DNA of 64,000 bases from Psococerastis gibbosa (lineage: Eukaryota > Arthropoda > Insecta > Psocodea > Psocidae): the NCBI GenBank assembly GCA_963971405.1, contig OZ020492.1, positions 14,992,151-15,056,150 of the forward strand, in the 5' to 3' direction. The notes under the pieces were generated by a model that saw only the letters and a list, made by a program, of their open reading frames with translations, was not told the origin of the DNA and ran no database searches. This document shows positions 1-14,078 of this stretch, one piece after another. Each line of letters starts with the position of its first letter. Within the stretch, counting starts at the first letter, position 1. A program made the translations under genes and the position numbers.

Positions 1-206
1 TTGGTGTCTTGTTGAGTATATAGAAAGTTTCCTCGTTCCGCAGGGTTTACAGCAGAATTAGAATCCCCTTCAGCCGGCGACTCCACAACTGAACAGTTCT
101 GAACAGATGGATTTGGTGTGGACTGATGAGGTTGAGCGGAGCTGTTAACTACATCTCCCTCTTCGTCATCCTCGTCGGGATCGAATTTTAACATTAGTTG
201 CTTAAA
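1..206 (-). CDS. Nipped-B: Nipped-B exon cut by the window edge, residues 1938-2005+
   Basis: Starts FKQLMLKFDPDEDDEEGD after acceptor gtttccag, matching NIPBL LMEHLDPDEEEEEGE, then an Asn/Ser/Pro-rich low-complexity stretch. It stays open to base 1, so the last part of the protein and the 3' UTR lie outside the window. Confidence 0.93.
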
Positions 207-3200
207 CTGGAAACAACAAACATTAATAAACCATTAAGTATAATTTTTGCCAATGTAGGTGGAACTACTCGTGAAAGAACTTTCTAAGTAATTCTCCAAC
301 TATTGCCAGTAAGTGATTGTCCCGATCTGTCCAATTGAAATCGTAATTTGCATATCATTGGGCTTTACTAAAAAGTATTAAATAATCTTCATCATTAAAA
401 CAATTGTCTGTTTGCAAATAAATGCTTATTTATTTATTTTATTTATTTACACAAGGTCCATTGGACGTCCTTTCTGTAAAAATATGGAAGCCCAATGCAC
501 CTAATCGATGCATGGATGGGAAGCGATCCTTCAATCCTCTAAGATTCAAAGAACCCTGAACTGATCTGCTGCCGGTTTAACCACAAGTCACAACCGCTGC
601 GAAATCGGGCGGCTACAGGAACCCAAGGGCCGCCCAGCCTGCCATAAGTGTTTGAAAAAACAGGTTAAAGAGAAACTATAAATTGTATAAATACGCATGC
701 AATTAATTACAAGCACGTTTTGATTAATTTAGAAAAAATACTTACATCTAGATACTGATCTATAAGTGTCTTTCTCTGCGCCAGATCCAGATGTGGCGAT
801 GGGTCACCCTCCTTTAATTTCACTAACGTCCCTTTGGGATTAAAATTGCTATTGGACTTTCGATTCACAGCCTTCTCATAAACTTTTGCTGATTCCGAAG
901 GTGAGTATTGGGCTATTTTTGCGTCCGTAAGACCATAAAGATCTTTTAGATGCTGCTTTAGAACTAAGAGGAGAAGGCAGCCTTGTGAAGCTATTATATA
1001 GTCCTGTAGATGTGTCGTATCCTCTGGTACTCGACTAAGCAACGCTTCGCAATCCTCATCTTCGTCTTCATCGTAAAACACCTCGACTTCTCCCGAATTT
1101 GGGTCAATTCTCGTACGCTGGCTTGACGGATTCGGAATGAGACCTTCCCGAAAAGACTGCAGAAGATTAGTCCCAGACATCGAGATCATAACGTCAATGT
1201 GGTGAACAATGAAAAGCGGCTCGTCTTGAACTTGGTATGGAAAATAAGCTAAATTGTCCGCTAGATAAAGCATTTGGCCAAGACTTGTTTTCTGCAAAAA
1301 TTAAACTTTTTCTAAAATGTGTCTTTGAATTTTAACATAATACTATTCATGGACGCAGGCCTTCTTGCTGTGCCTTGCCTTGCCCTGCCAATAACCTTAT
1401 TTATTTATTATTAATTAATGCATATATTCATTGACCATTGGCAAACTGGCACACGTCCTCGATGTCGACCCGCAACAGCCAAGAGCGATCACGATATATA
1501 TCGCTGCATATGACTTACTTACAATTAAAACAATGTAACAGGCGTCAGGCCAACTTAATCAAGGCCGTGTGCGCGCCGTGATTAGACTTATAAAATAAAT
1601 GACTCAACAATGTAATGGCAAACGAAGACATTATGGCAAGACAGTAACGGGTCAACAACATATCATTCATATCATATTGTTTGTCTTCCAAGAGAACTAA
1701 AGGGACACATGAACAAAAGACTGTAGTACTTGCTGTGCTATGGTTTTTACTTACGACTTGCTCGTCAAACTGCTTGAGAACAGACAGTGCAATGGCACGA
1801 CGTTGCTGTTTCGTGTTCCTTAGAATGGAGTATAAGAAACCATTCAATGCACCAGGAATTTCCCCCTCAACTTTCCTATATCCACGAACAATGTCTTTTC
1901 CTTGAAGTATCCTTTGAAACCTGCAACACAACCAGTTATATCGTCTGATCAAAAAAATATTGAGAGAAATGAAATGAAAGCATGTTCAACGGATTGCAAA
2001 CATAAAAATTACAAGATGCATGAGAAAGGGTGTCATACCTATATGACAAGCGAATCCCCAACTGCGCTTTCATGTGTATAAATCCTGGGTACTTCTTTTC
2101 GATTTCTTGCAAGTGCTTGTCTGCCGAATGACTGACGACCTTTTCAACGTCAGTGCTCATACACACAAGGTATGGAACAATCTGCAACATAACATATTAA
2201 GTATGGTAGAAGAAAAGCACGCAAAATAACTTTACATTCTTAACTTCTGTGATAGGCTGAGGGTGATATGGGTGCACCCCCATTAGCTTGTATAAGGTGT
2301 ACATAATTTCTGTACTGCATTTCAAAATACCGACCAAGTCTTCATATTACTGTCATAGCTGTGCAATGTTCTTTGAGTAGGAGGCCACGAAGAGCTCAAA
2401 GAGTTCTGGAGACACTGAACGCGGTATTAAATAAAACTGAATCTATATTTTGATAGCTTCCCAACCGTATTAAACGGTTAAAAATAAGTTAGAAAATATC
2501 AAAATCCAATTCTGTCCCTGTTATGTACTAAATTAACAATGTGTGAAACTACAATGTTGAAATATTAGCATACCTGAACTGGATGGACCAAGCCTTGTTG
2601 AAGAATAAGTTGAATTACTTTTAGGGCTGCTTTCCGCACGGCGACATCATAATGCAAAAATGCGTCTAATATCTCTTTGATGTATAGCTGAATAACAGTA
2701 CTTGCCATGCCAGATGACACATCACCCATTTCTTTTAGATTTTCCGATTTTGAAAGCTTAGCCCCTGAAACATTTAATCAAACAAGTATGTACCCGCATT
2801 CTCCAGATCTCTAACTAACGAAAAAGTGGGAATGTTACTGAATACTTTTCAAACGCGCTTTTAAACTAGCATTGACGGTAGCTTATGTATGTGACCCTAT
2901 TTTAAATACTTACATTCCTGGTCCAGTTTTATCATACGACTTTCTTCCTCAAGCAAATACATTTCAATGTTGTTTAAAACCTGAGCTTTCATTGCTAGCG
3001 GTGCTGACGAATCTGTGAGCATCCTATAGTAAAGGTTCTTCAATTCAGAGCCAAGCATGAGATCGTAGTGACGTATGCACAGTGAACCAATGGCTTTCAT
3101 TGTGTAGTTTTGAATGTCAGGCGAAATATGATATATAAAGAAGAATAACGTAATGAAAACCTGCAAATAAAATCAATTGATTAGGCAAACACTCGTTGGT

Positions 3201-6200
3201 AACAAGCATCCACATGGTACTTTACCCGTAATGGTACTCAATTCAACCGCAATGTATAACTTCGAGAAGACAAAGGCTAATAAAAATATTTAATCTGAAT
3301 GCTCATACATTAGATGACACTGATACTAAAGTAATTTTCCATAAACCATTGTCACAATTAACCTTATACTTGAATATCATATACATAAAATATAAAATAC
3401 TTCACAAATCACTATAGCCTATTGAAAATGAGTGTGTATTTCATTCTTCTTATTTTTATTTTTTATAATTTGATTGAAATTGTCTATAAATCTATGGGTT
3501 GCAGGATGTTTCATCTCGATAGTTTGATGATTACTGTCTACTGTATATTTTACCTAACTTAGTAAAACAAAATTGTACAATGAAGAAGGAATTATAATTG
3601 TGCTCAATTATAATTTCTGTATAAGATTTGCATATTATTGGACTTTTAGGTCTGCTTGCAAATAAATGATTATTATTTTTTTTTTAAAAGAAAATTCAAC
3701 GAATAGTTGGATTGGTTCTTTTATTTGAGGAACGCAGAAACTCAATCGTACTGAGAATATTCAGACCTCTAACACGAGGAAAAGGGGGGGCCTCGCACGG
3801 CCAGCAACTAAACCTAATGAATTGAGGGCAACGAAAAATGCATGTCAGACAGCCTTCTCAATCAATATCACTTGACAATAATTGTATAGTATTATAATTA
3901 ACAATATATTTATTATTATTATTATTAAGGTAAATAAAGTTAGGAAAACGTTGCATACCTGGTCCTTAAGATCAACTGGTAAGTCCCCTCTTACGTCTGC
4001 ATCTGTGAAGTCAAAATGCCGCATGAGAAGGCCCACAGTGAACAATGCTCGCTTGCAATATGGCCGTACTGCTTCCAACTGTACCTTAGTTATGTCTTTT
4101 TCCATCTGCTCTCGTAGTCTCAACAAATATCCTGTAAACAATAATTGGTTATATCATAACATATGAAATCCAATGCTACATTAGAACGTCATCAATGTGT
4201 AAATTTACATTGGGATAATTAAGAGATCAGAACAAGAGATGGGTATATGATGCAAATATATCAAGCCATAAAATGTTAATCTCAGTAAGAACGATCTACT
4301 GCATATTGTCGCTACAATGCAATTATTGAGTTTCAATAAGTTGTGCCGACTGAACATGACAATACACGTTGGCTATTGAGTAATGCTATACATACAGGTA
4401 GTCAAAATAAGGACGTAAACGCACCGAACAGAATTTCTTACGACAAAGAAATATAGTATTTTGCTCAGGAAAAATCGTGGTATATTCGTACAACGAACTG
4501 CGCATGACAGAAAAGTCAACAAAGACGGAAACAGAGTGTACTTACCATAATACTTCTGGAAGCAGTCGCGGATCAGTTTGAAATTCCGCGTGACATTGTT
4601 TACTATGGAGCCAAGACACGACAAACAAGAGGCAACTACAACAGGATCATGCTGCAGAATCAGTTTTACAGAATCCTCTTCCAACTGCGCAAGGAACGTT
4701 TCGCTTGGATGCTCCATCAGAGGGACTATTAGCTCAAGGGTCCGTGCGACGTTACTGACAATTTGGTAGTCTCCGTGCGTCTGAAAATAGAATATAAAAT
4801 AGCAATTTAATGCGTGAAATTTCAGCTTCAAGAGAATCGATACGATTTATGCCTGTTCCTAAAAACATTTATTAGTGGAATAAAAAAGACTGTGACACAT
4901 TGTAACACTAAACGCACAACAATTAAAGAAGTCAAAAAGCCAGAACCTGATTTTGAATGGGAAAAAACTACACCTGAGCAAATAAATAAAATTTAAGTGG
5001 AAGGAGTAAAAGGAAGTCGCAGGGTTCGGACAAAATAAGAGCAAAAGATCTAAAGAAAAACATGAAACTAAGCATATTATTGCAGTAGTGGTAAATGATT
5101 CACTGGCGAAAGGAGAAATAACGAAGACACTCAAGCTGTCTATAGTCAATAGGATACAAGCAAGGCAAAAGTCGTAACAAGTTGCTAGTGAGAGTGCTCC
5201 GTATATTTAACTATATTTTAAATGTCATAAGTGGTATTTGTTGGTACAAACCGCGCAATTGAGCTATTCAAATACTCCGCTACCTATTACTACCCTTGGT
5301 TGAAGTAAGTGGTTGTCCTTTTACCAGATCTCGTGAGAATTACGCAGAGACGTAACGGTCAGTCAATTGTAGGCCGAGCCTGAATACGTTATATAGACTT
5401 CATATAGACCTGTATGGGCATAACAACCCTCTACAATATAGCAAAACTCAGTGCTGTTATATATCCACGTTGTCTGAAATTACATAAAGGGCTACTGAGC
5501 TGATGAACCTGGAAAATCCGACTTTTTCGCCCGCAAAATAAGCCTAACCGCTCGAGTAAAATAATCAGCTGGGAAACGTCACACGGAGAGACCATCCGCA
5601 CAGAGTACCTATTTAACTTACGGTGGCGCGTGAGGACAAGCTACAGCTTTGTTCATCTGTAGTCTAGCGACATTATTTACTTAACTGGGATATGATATAG
5701 TACTGTATTGTGTGTAATTTTTAATTTTTAAGTACTGAAGTTAATGCTCTCTTATTATGTACTGGAAAAACCCAATATTGTGGTAGGCCTAAGTTTTTAA
5801 TATAGTATTGGCCACTGTTTGGCGTCATACTATATATTAGGTATATTAGATACCATGACACAGCCGTCAGCTGCGATGTCGCTGAACGTCAATCTCTCGG
5901 ATGACGAAGACCTCAATTCCAAGGTCCATGAGGTACACCAATACCTGAGAGAAAATGAGGAACACATGCCAAATGACATTTACCATATTATAAGCTATTT
6001 TACTGAGATTTCCCAACTCGCGGACAATGGAGTGGTTGAAAGGAACGAATTGGCAAATGAGTTGGCCCAGAAATGTGAAATCTATAACGAACTGGATAGT
6101 AATTATTTGGAATCACTGAAAACAATACACGAACTAAGGGGGAACTAAGCAATACGGTAATAACTCAGTGGCCAAATAATCCAACTAATATGACTTCTGA

Positions 6201-9200
6201 AAAAGTTAACCCAAATAAATTCTATGTTTCATCTGGAAAAAAAAATGAGCCCACCCTTAAATACTAGCGAAGGTCAGGATAACGCGGGCATTACTAATAA
6301 ATCGTCCCCTATTGCTCAATCGACCACTAAAACCCCAACACGGCTCCCCAAACTGCTAGTGATTGGCGATAGTAACGTCAGGCAAATGAGCAACTTATAT
6401 AAAAACAAACTGGGAGGTTCATGGGACGCCTCCGGCTCCTGCCACCCGGGCCAATTCCTTGAAGAACTCCCCATCCTTGCCAAATCGTTTACCCCAAAAG
6501 ATCATGTCATAGTTGTAGGAGGTTTGAACTGCATTAATAACTACCATCCATATCGACAATCAATGCATAAAGCAATGGACATAATTTTCTCGGTTAGTAA
6601 CAAAACTACTGTTACTCCGACTTCAATCCCGCAACGATATGATAACCCTCACTTAAACCAACACATTGATACCGCTAACCACCTAATTGCGCAGCGGATA
6701 GTCAGGAATAGTAACACTAAGGTGAATTTTTTCAACATTGCACCCGTCCTGTCGAGGCCACTACACTTTACCAGACACGGGCTACACTTGAACACGGGCA
6801 CACTAAGAAAGAACAGCTTCAGCACGAACTTCTCTCCATAAAACATGATGCTGTGTGTCTAAGCGAAGTAGCCTTATTTGATCACGAAATTAATTACTAC
6901 AATTGAACAGGGTATTCCCTTTGTGATTATTTTAACAGGGCTACATCCTACAACCGAGGCGGGGGCGTTGCTATTTATGTTACCTTTGAATTATGTAAGT
7001 TTGTTAAACAATTGAAATTGCAGCAATTTAGCAAGTTAATCTTACTCCAGCGAAGAATCCTTGCCAAATCTTCATTAACCTTAGTAAAAGCATCCACGGC
7101 ATCAGCAGGGTTAAAGTGAAAATAGATTTGTTTGTCATCAGCATAAGTATAATACTTGCAGAATAGGATATATTTACCAATGTCCTGAATGAAGAGACTG
7201 AACTGAGAGGACCTAGAACACTGCCTTGTGGTACACCGTGACACAATTCTACAACATCGGACTTGTTATCCTTATCGACGAAAATTTGGCGCCGACCGAT
7301 CAGGAAAGACTTTATCCACTGTAAGGGACTATCCTATAGATAATTGAGGTACTTAAGCTTCGCAAGCAAAATATCAAAGTTGACACTGTTAAAGGCAACA
7401 CTGAAGTCAAGGAGAATTAAAACAGTCACATTAATTGTTATACTATACCGTGTCATACATATTTTGAAATTTCTCCTTTAAATCATTTCAGTTAACTTGT
7501 CCTGAGTCTACTAACCGATTTCGGTAATTATTCTAAAGAATTAGACCTATTAGCTCCATATTGCTTTCATAAGATTATGCCGATCAGACAGTACACCCTA
7601 TTTGTAACGAGTGGAAGAATTTAACAGTGAGAAGGAATCGGAGCTAAGAAGGAGGTACCCAATTGAGAAATGTGTTTTTGGAGGCAAGGCTGCCTATAAA
7701 TAAGCCTGCGGTCACGATACACCACATGTGTGACTGTACCTGTACCTATAATTATATAGTCAGCATACATTCTGACCCCGGGACACTTGGAAGACCACTC
7801 ATGGAAAGAAGTAGCTATTTACAATAAAGAATGCAAGAGCTCTGGACCTGTCTTATATTTTGGCATTTCGGATGTCGTCAGTTACACGCAACAGTGCAGT
7901 GCAAGTGCTATGACAGGCACGAAATCCCGATTGGAAGTGGTCAGACAGGTTATGCTCATTTAAAAAGGAAGAGAGCTGATCGAAAGCTATATGCTCAAGA
8001 CATTTAGAAGGTCCAGGTAGGATACTGATGGGTCTGAAATCTGACGGTTCGGATGGCTTGCACTTTTTTGGCAGCGGGCGCACTTGTGCATATTTCCAAC
8101 GAGAGATACACATTGGCTTAAGGAATTGTTAATGATGTTTGTAAATGGCATCAGGGCAGCCTGACTGATGTGGGAAAGCATTGCAATCGGAATGTTATGT
8201 AACCCGACAGCCTAGGATTTCACACGCTTAATGGCAAGTTGAACATCCGCCGAAGAAAGAATTAGTATTAAAATAAAATTTTCTTCACTTCTTCTGAACA
8301 TTCCAGCATGCCAGTGGGACTTAAAATTAGTTCCTTATCACTAACTAATGAATTATTTGTGATGACATTTAAGCAATACTTCCACCATGAGTAGGATTAC
8401 TACAAAGAACAAGTTGTGAATATCTAACAAATAAAACATATTCTCACCTGACATTTCAAACTAAGGTAAGGCTGCAATGTGATAGCATGTTGAACCAGCA
8501 GTTGAGGGCGAATTTTAGCGAAGAGGTACAATGTAGTAAGGCACGCTACAAGCCTTTGGGAACATCCCCCACTTTCCTTATCAGTCCCACCTTCTTCCAG
8601 TTTGAGCACGTTCTCTATTAAGCAGTCGACTATTTGTGAGCACGCTGTCAGAAGGGCCTTCGGAGGCTCAAGAACAATCTTAGTAGAATCCTCCTTATCT
8701 TCCTTGGGCTTGAATAACTGGAAAATACAATACCCAATTCTATCACACTTTGATCGTTAAGGTCAAAGACACACAGATCCTTATTTCAATATAGTGAACG
8801 AAAAAAGGAAAGAGATCATCATGCAACTTATATGAATTCACCGCTTTCGAAAACTTGTTTGGCCAATTAAACCCTTAACAGGCGCACATACTTACACTGG
8901 ATAAAAGCATCTCGAACCACTCTAGGCCCATATCTTTTGACGAGGAGGCTACCACTTCTGTAATATTTATGACTTTCCTCAACAGTGCTCTATGGTCCAA
9001 AGGTCTCTCCCTCACAGGTGTGAACCACATATTTTGAAAAACCTGAAATAATATAGATCAATATTGGATTATCCCAAGAAAGAGAGTTAGATACAGCTAT
9101 GCCAACAACCGAAGAAAACTATTAAGCAAGATGTTGATCTATAATAAGAGTCTCTATTAACTCTGATAACAAAAACACTATAAAGTCCAACTACTCACCT

Positions 9201-12200
9201 CCATAACTAATTTCCTAATGCCCTCTTCATCCTTCACTCTCCTTATCATTTTGACACAAATTTCTGGAATTTTATCGAAATCCGGACACTCGATGCAGAT
9301 GTCTCGCAATATTTTAATGACACGTTTTCTTACGCTCACTCCCGTATCCTGAAACAGTAACATAATATTCCTCGATGTGCTCTGAAAACGAACATTGTCT
9401 TAATAAGAGTTTTAAGAGCGGAAGATAATTCTTTAACTTTAAGTAGCATGGAAATTATAGTCATCACAAAAATAACATCACTAGGCTACTTCATTTTAAA
9501 TAATAAAAATATTCGACGATATTTCATAATAAATCTTTAAATCGCCCATTTCATTGCACATTGACATGTAGAGTAGTGGTACGGACTCTGACCTTCACCC
9601 GAAAGGTTGTTGGATCGAGTCTTACACTTCATACATTTTCTGGCCATGCTTCGGAGGACATGTAAAGCAGGCGGTCCTAGTTGAGTGTAAGAGAGGGCTT
9701 TATAGCCCTAACTCCACTAGGTTGGCTTAGTAATAGAACAAAAAAAGACCTAATTTATTTATTTATTACATACATGAGTCAATGAAAATATTAGTAATAC
9801 GAACCAGAATCCGGGCCGAAAGCATATCGTAGTACTTATCGATAAGCTCATGCCGCGACAATACGAATTTTCCAACCAAATCTACAGCTGCTTCTCTGAC
9901 AGAAGTCGCGTGGTCGAGAAATGATACACGGACTCCCATCTGCATCGACTTCATCCCAAGAACCGACGGGTCTGCTTCCACCACCATTGCTAGGCACTTG
10001 ATAGCTTTTGTTCGAATGGCGATTGAGGTTTCAGCTAGCACCCTCAATATCTGCAACATGGCTGGCTATGAAATAACTGATAACATAAATATTTTTTTGC
10101 CTGAGTGCCCCAATTCTTTCACACCGTGAAGAACTTACTGATTTTATATCACAACCATAATCTTCCACGAAAAATATAATTATCATCTTGATACAACACA
10201 AAAATAATCATTTTAATTGCTAAATTGATAGGCCATACTCTATCAACGGCAGTAATGAAGTCTAGCTATATCGCATACACTAAACCAACAAACACTTAAA
10301 ATGGCATACCTGTTTCAGGTAACCATCGAAACTCAAGGAGAAAGGGCGCTTGGACGACAGATATCTTGAAATAAGATCTGCACTATCGTAATCAATGTAT
10401 GTTTGAAGCACGGTAGTTTTCGAGTCTGAGCTAAACGGTCGAATTTTCGCTAGAAGAAACTGTTTCCTATGCTCCATCATCTAAAAGCAAACATAACTAT
10501 TGTTCTAAAAAGACACATAACCCACTTAGGATTACTTCAAGGCCAATTCATGGGCAAGAGAGGTAGAAAAAAGGAGATTATAGTGCGAAGCACACAGTAA
10601 TGCAGATTGGCTGAATTTCAACTCAGGCTCAAAATAGGATTTAAGAGTCTACAAGCCGTAGAATGGTGTTTTGACATCAAGTATTGGCACTTTTAAGCAT
10701 GTTCCAATTATGCTTGTAATACATTTCTACCATGATAACAAAGATAAAGATGTGGGCTATAATATTGGTGATTTACAATTCTGCTATATTCAGTCACTTA
10801 TGAGAAAACAATTGTTAAAAAAGGCAAAGAGATAAAAAATAATCACAGTTTTGTGATCTTACCGTTGGTAATGTAGCATTACAACACATATTTAAAGCAA
10901 CTAAATTAAAATTTCTATCAAATTGATGAATCACATTATACTAATGTCCATTAATAACATTAGAAATAAATTATTTATTTTACTGTTGACATTTCAAATA
11001 AGAACAGAAAGCTAACCTGTTGTGAAACCGAGCTCAATCGATGTGAACAATGTTGTGGGTAATTTCCAGAAGATGTCGCACTGATTTATATGTCGCAGTT
11101 TAGGTTTTGTTCTGTTAGGTTGTTACGATTGCGTTGAGCTTGTAACAAATTAATTTGTTAACTTTCGCATTTCATATTTTGTGATTTTATCCATTGTTTT
11201 CTTGGCATACTGAGAATGCCTTAACTTAAAAACGAGAAGGAATATTCCAAAAGGAGACGGACTCGAACATATCCGAGAGGGTTTAGAGGCGTAGTCCCCC
11301 ATGAAAAGAAGGAAATCGAAAGGACAGTAGCCCAGGCAATGAACGCTCAAAAAAGGGTGTAGAGGGAGTTGTTTGGAACACAATTATTGACTTCGTAACT
11401 TTGTTTAGACTAGTTAGGAGGTGAAAATATCAAAAGTCCTCACTCGTAGCCCTTGAGCCGGGGGGAGGTGCATTGAAGGTACCATTCTTTGGTTTTTCAC
11501 TTATATCTCGGAAACTACGCCCCCTAGCGATATTTCTAATATTTCTATTCTATACCAAATTAACGCAGATTAAATTTGCTACAAGTTATATGAAGTAAAG
11601 TTTTTCGATATCTTGCATAGTTTTCAAGATATCCGCTCGGGGAAATCAGTAATTTTGGAAAAATTCATTTTTTCCCAACATTTTTTGAACTTCTTGACAA
11701 GATAACTCTTCAACGATGCAACAAAAAAATAAATGCAGGCCATAGGGCTGTAGAACATTACATTCCCTTTAATAATTTTTATTACTTTACTGTTTGATAT
11801 ACTTTCCTTTCAAATTTACACCAATTCTAGTGTTGAGAGGCGTCTAATGTATTGGCAAAAATATACACCATTACGTACACATAATGAGTATTGGACGGAC
11901 GTCTAAATAGCTCCCAGCAACATCCATCGGTTGCTATGAACATGTTTGTGCATGTGGCAAAAGAGCAAAAAGAAAAGAAGAAAAAACATCAAATGAAAAC
12001 GAGGATTATTGGTATTGAAAAGTCAAAAAAAAAATACCAGTGCCATTTCAGTCAATTTCTTTGCTCTCATGAGGTGGGAAGGGTCTCTTCGTCTTTGAAT
12101 TCGGCGTCTTTTTCTCCAATGTCTTCTTCATGGGACCCCTGGTCAGGGACGGATCCAGCCCATTTTCCCATTTTGGTTTGGGGGGGGGGTGGGGGTAGTT

Positions 12201-13939
12201 GCGGGTCAAACAAAAAAACATATGTATGGTAGTATCGATTAAATTAGAGCTAAATAAATTAGCTTCCAATAGATTTACAAAATTTTGGGAGGGGGCAGCA
12301 ACCCCCTGTCACCCCCCTCTATCCATCCATGCCCCTTGTCCTGTAGGAAAACGGCCAGTGCATCCTCTTCATCTGAGTCCACGAGAGGAACCTTATTCTG
12401 GCAGTTCCCCCTTGGCAAATTGTACATAGTGGGGAGTATTTGAGGCTCTGGGGTGTTGGCTATTAAGTACGTTTGAGGCTCTGGCAGACTTTTTTGAATT
12501 TGCACCGGGAGATAATTTTTAGGACATCGTGCGGTGCAGCTTCTTCATTTTGGGCTGGGACTCTTAATGCCTGCTTTGAGCTCTGCTATTTCCCGGATAC
12601 ATGGAAGGAAGCCGAAGTCATAGTCCTACACAAGCCGGGCAAAGACCCGACATGCCCGACCAACTACAGACCAATCAGCTTTCTGGCCACCATCACCAAA
12701 GTAGCAACAGCAGCCTATTAGACTTACCGAGTAGGCATTAAAAAGTCATGGGCCACAATCAGCAAAAGTATTTGAGGCTATAATCCTTAAAAGACTCCCA
12801 AGGTTTTTGGCTGAAAAGGATATCCTGAGTCCAGAACAATTTGGTATCCGGAAAGGCCGTAGCACACAACACAGTGAAGGCATTGGTGTAAGTTCGCAAA
12901 ATTTCTGGGGGGGGGGGGGGGTTTAGTACCCCAAGACTTGGTTCACTGTGACTCATTTCATATGACACAATTCTGAAGTCTGCCCAATAAATTATATGAA
13001 TTTTTTATTATTTAAAATTTTTTTTTTAATGTGTATGAAATACAATCATTATACAATAAACTATTCAAGTTCAGTAAAACAAAAAAATTAAAAAGTAAAG
13101 TTCTGTTTTCGATATTTCAAAAATTAAAAAAAAAAAATTGTTTCCCTAATTTCTTTTGTGACATTTTTCGCGGAGGGGGCTGGAGAATTTTGCCTGAAAT
13201 TGGAAACAATGCATTCAACTTCCAAGTAGAAGTAACCCTGGAGAAAGTGGGACCCGGGGGTCTATCCCGGTGACAAAAAATTGATAAATAGGCCCAAAGT
13301 AGTGAGGTTTTATACATGTTATGCATTGGCGAAGGGGGGGGGGGCGCGGGTCTCCCCCGGAGAAAAAAGTGATAAATAGGTTCAAATTAAATAAATATTG
13401 ACTTTTTGTTCTATTACTAAGCCAACCTAGCGGAGTTAGGGCTACAAAGCCCTCTCGTACACTCAACTAGGAAGACCCGGGACCACCTGCTTTACATGCC
13501 CTCCGAAGCATGGCCAGAAAATGCAGCAAGCGTGGGACTCGAACCAACAACCTTTCGGGTGAAAGTTGGAGTCTGTACCACTAGTCTACATGTCCTGAAA
13601 TCAGTGATTTTTTTTGCGCATTTGAAAGTACTTCTACTCTCCACACTGTCTATCACCAGTTAGGGCTCAATCCTGTCTCCAACTGCTCTTCCCTTACTAA
13701 CACCTAACACCACAAAACAAATCATTCAGAGACACCAGGAGGTTTTTTGCCTACGGGCCTTTTCCTCTTCCCCGTTCGGTTCACACTAAACATTAAGCTC
13801 TCCTATTAAGACAAGGGTCTCAAAGTCAGACTCTTAACCCTTCCGTTACGAAATTTTCGGGAGGTGGCACTGGTACTCGAAACCAGCAGGTTCGTTACCA
13901 GGTCGGTCACCACCATTTCCAGAGCGAGGCTGGGGCTCT

Positions 13940-13986
<47 letters not shown>

Positions 13987-14047
13987 GATTAATAGCTAAT
14001 ATAAACTGATTTCGACCAAGTTTGGCAGACTTGTATGTTGAACTATA

Positions 14048-14078
<31 letters not shown>

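Noticed and set aside
1681-1905. Plus-strand open frame over Nipped-B exon
   Set aside because: It is the antisense shadow of the exon at 1755-1920; no plus-strand coding signal.
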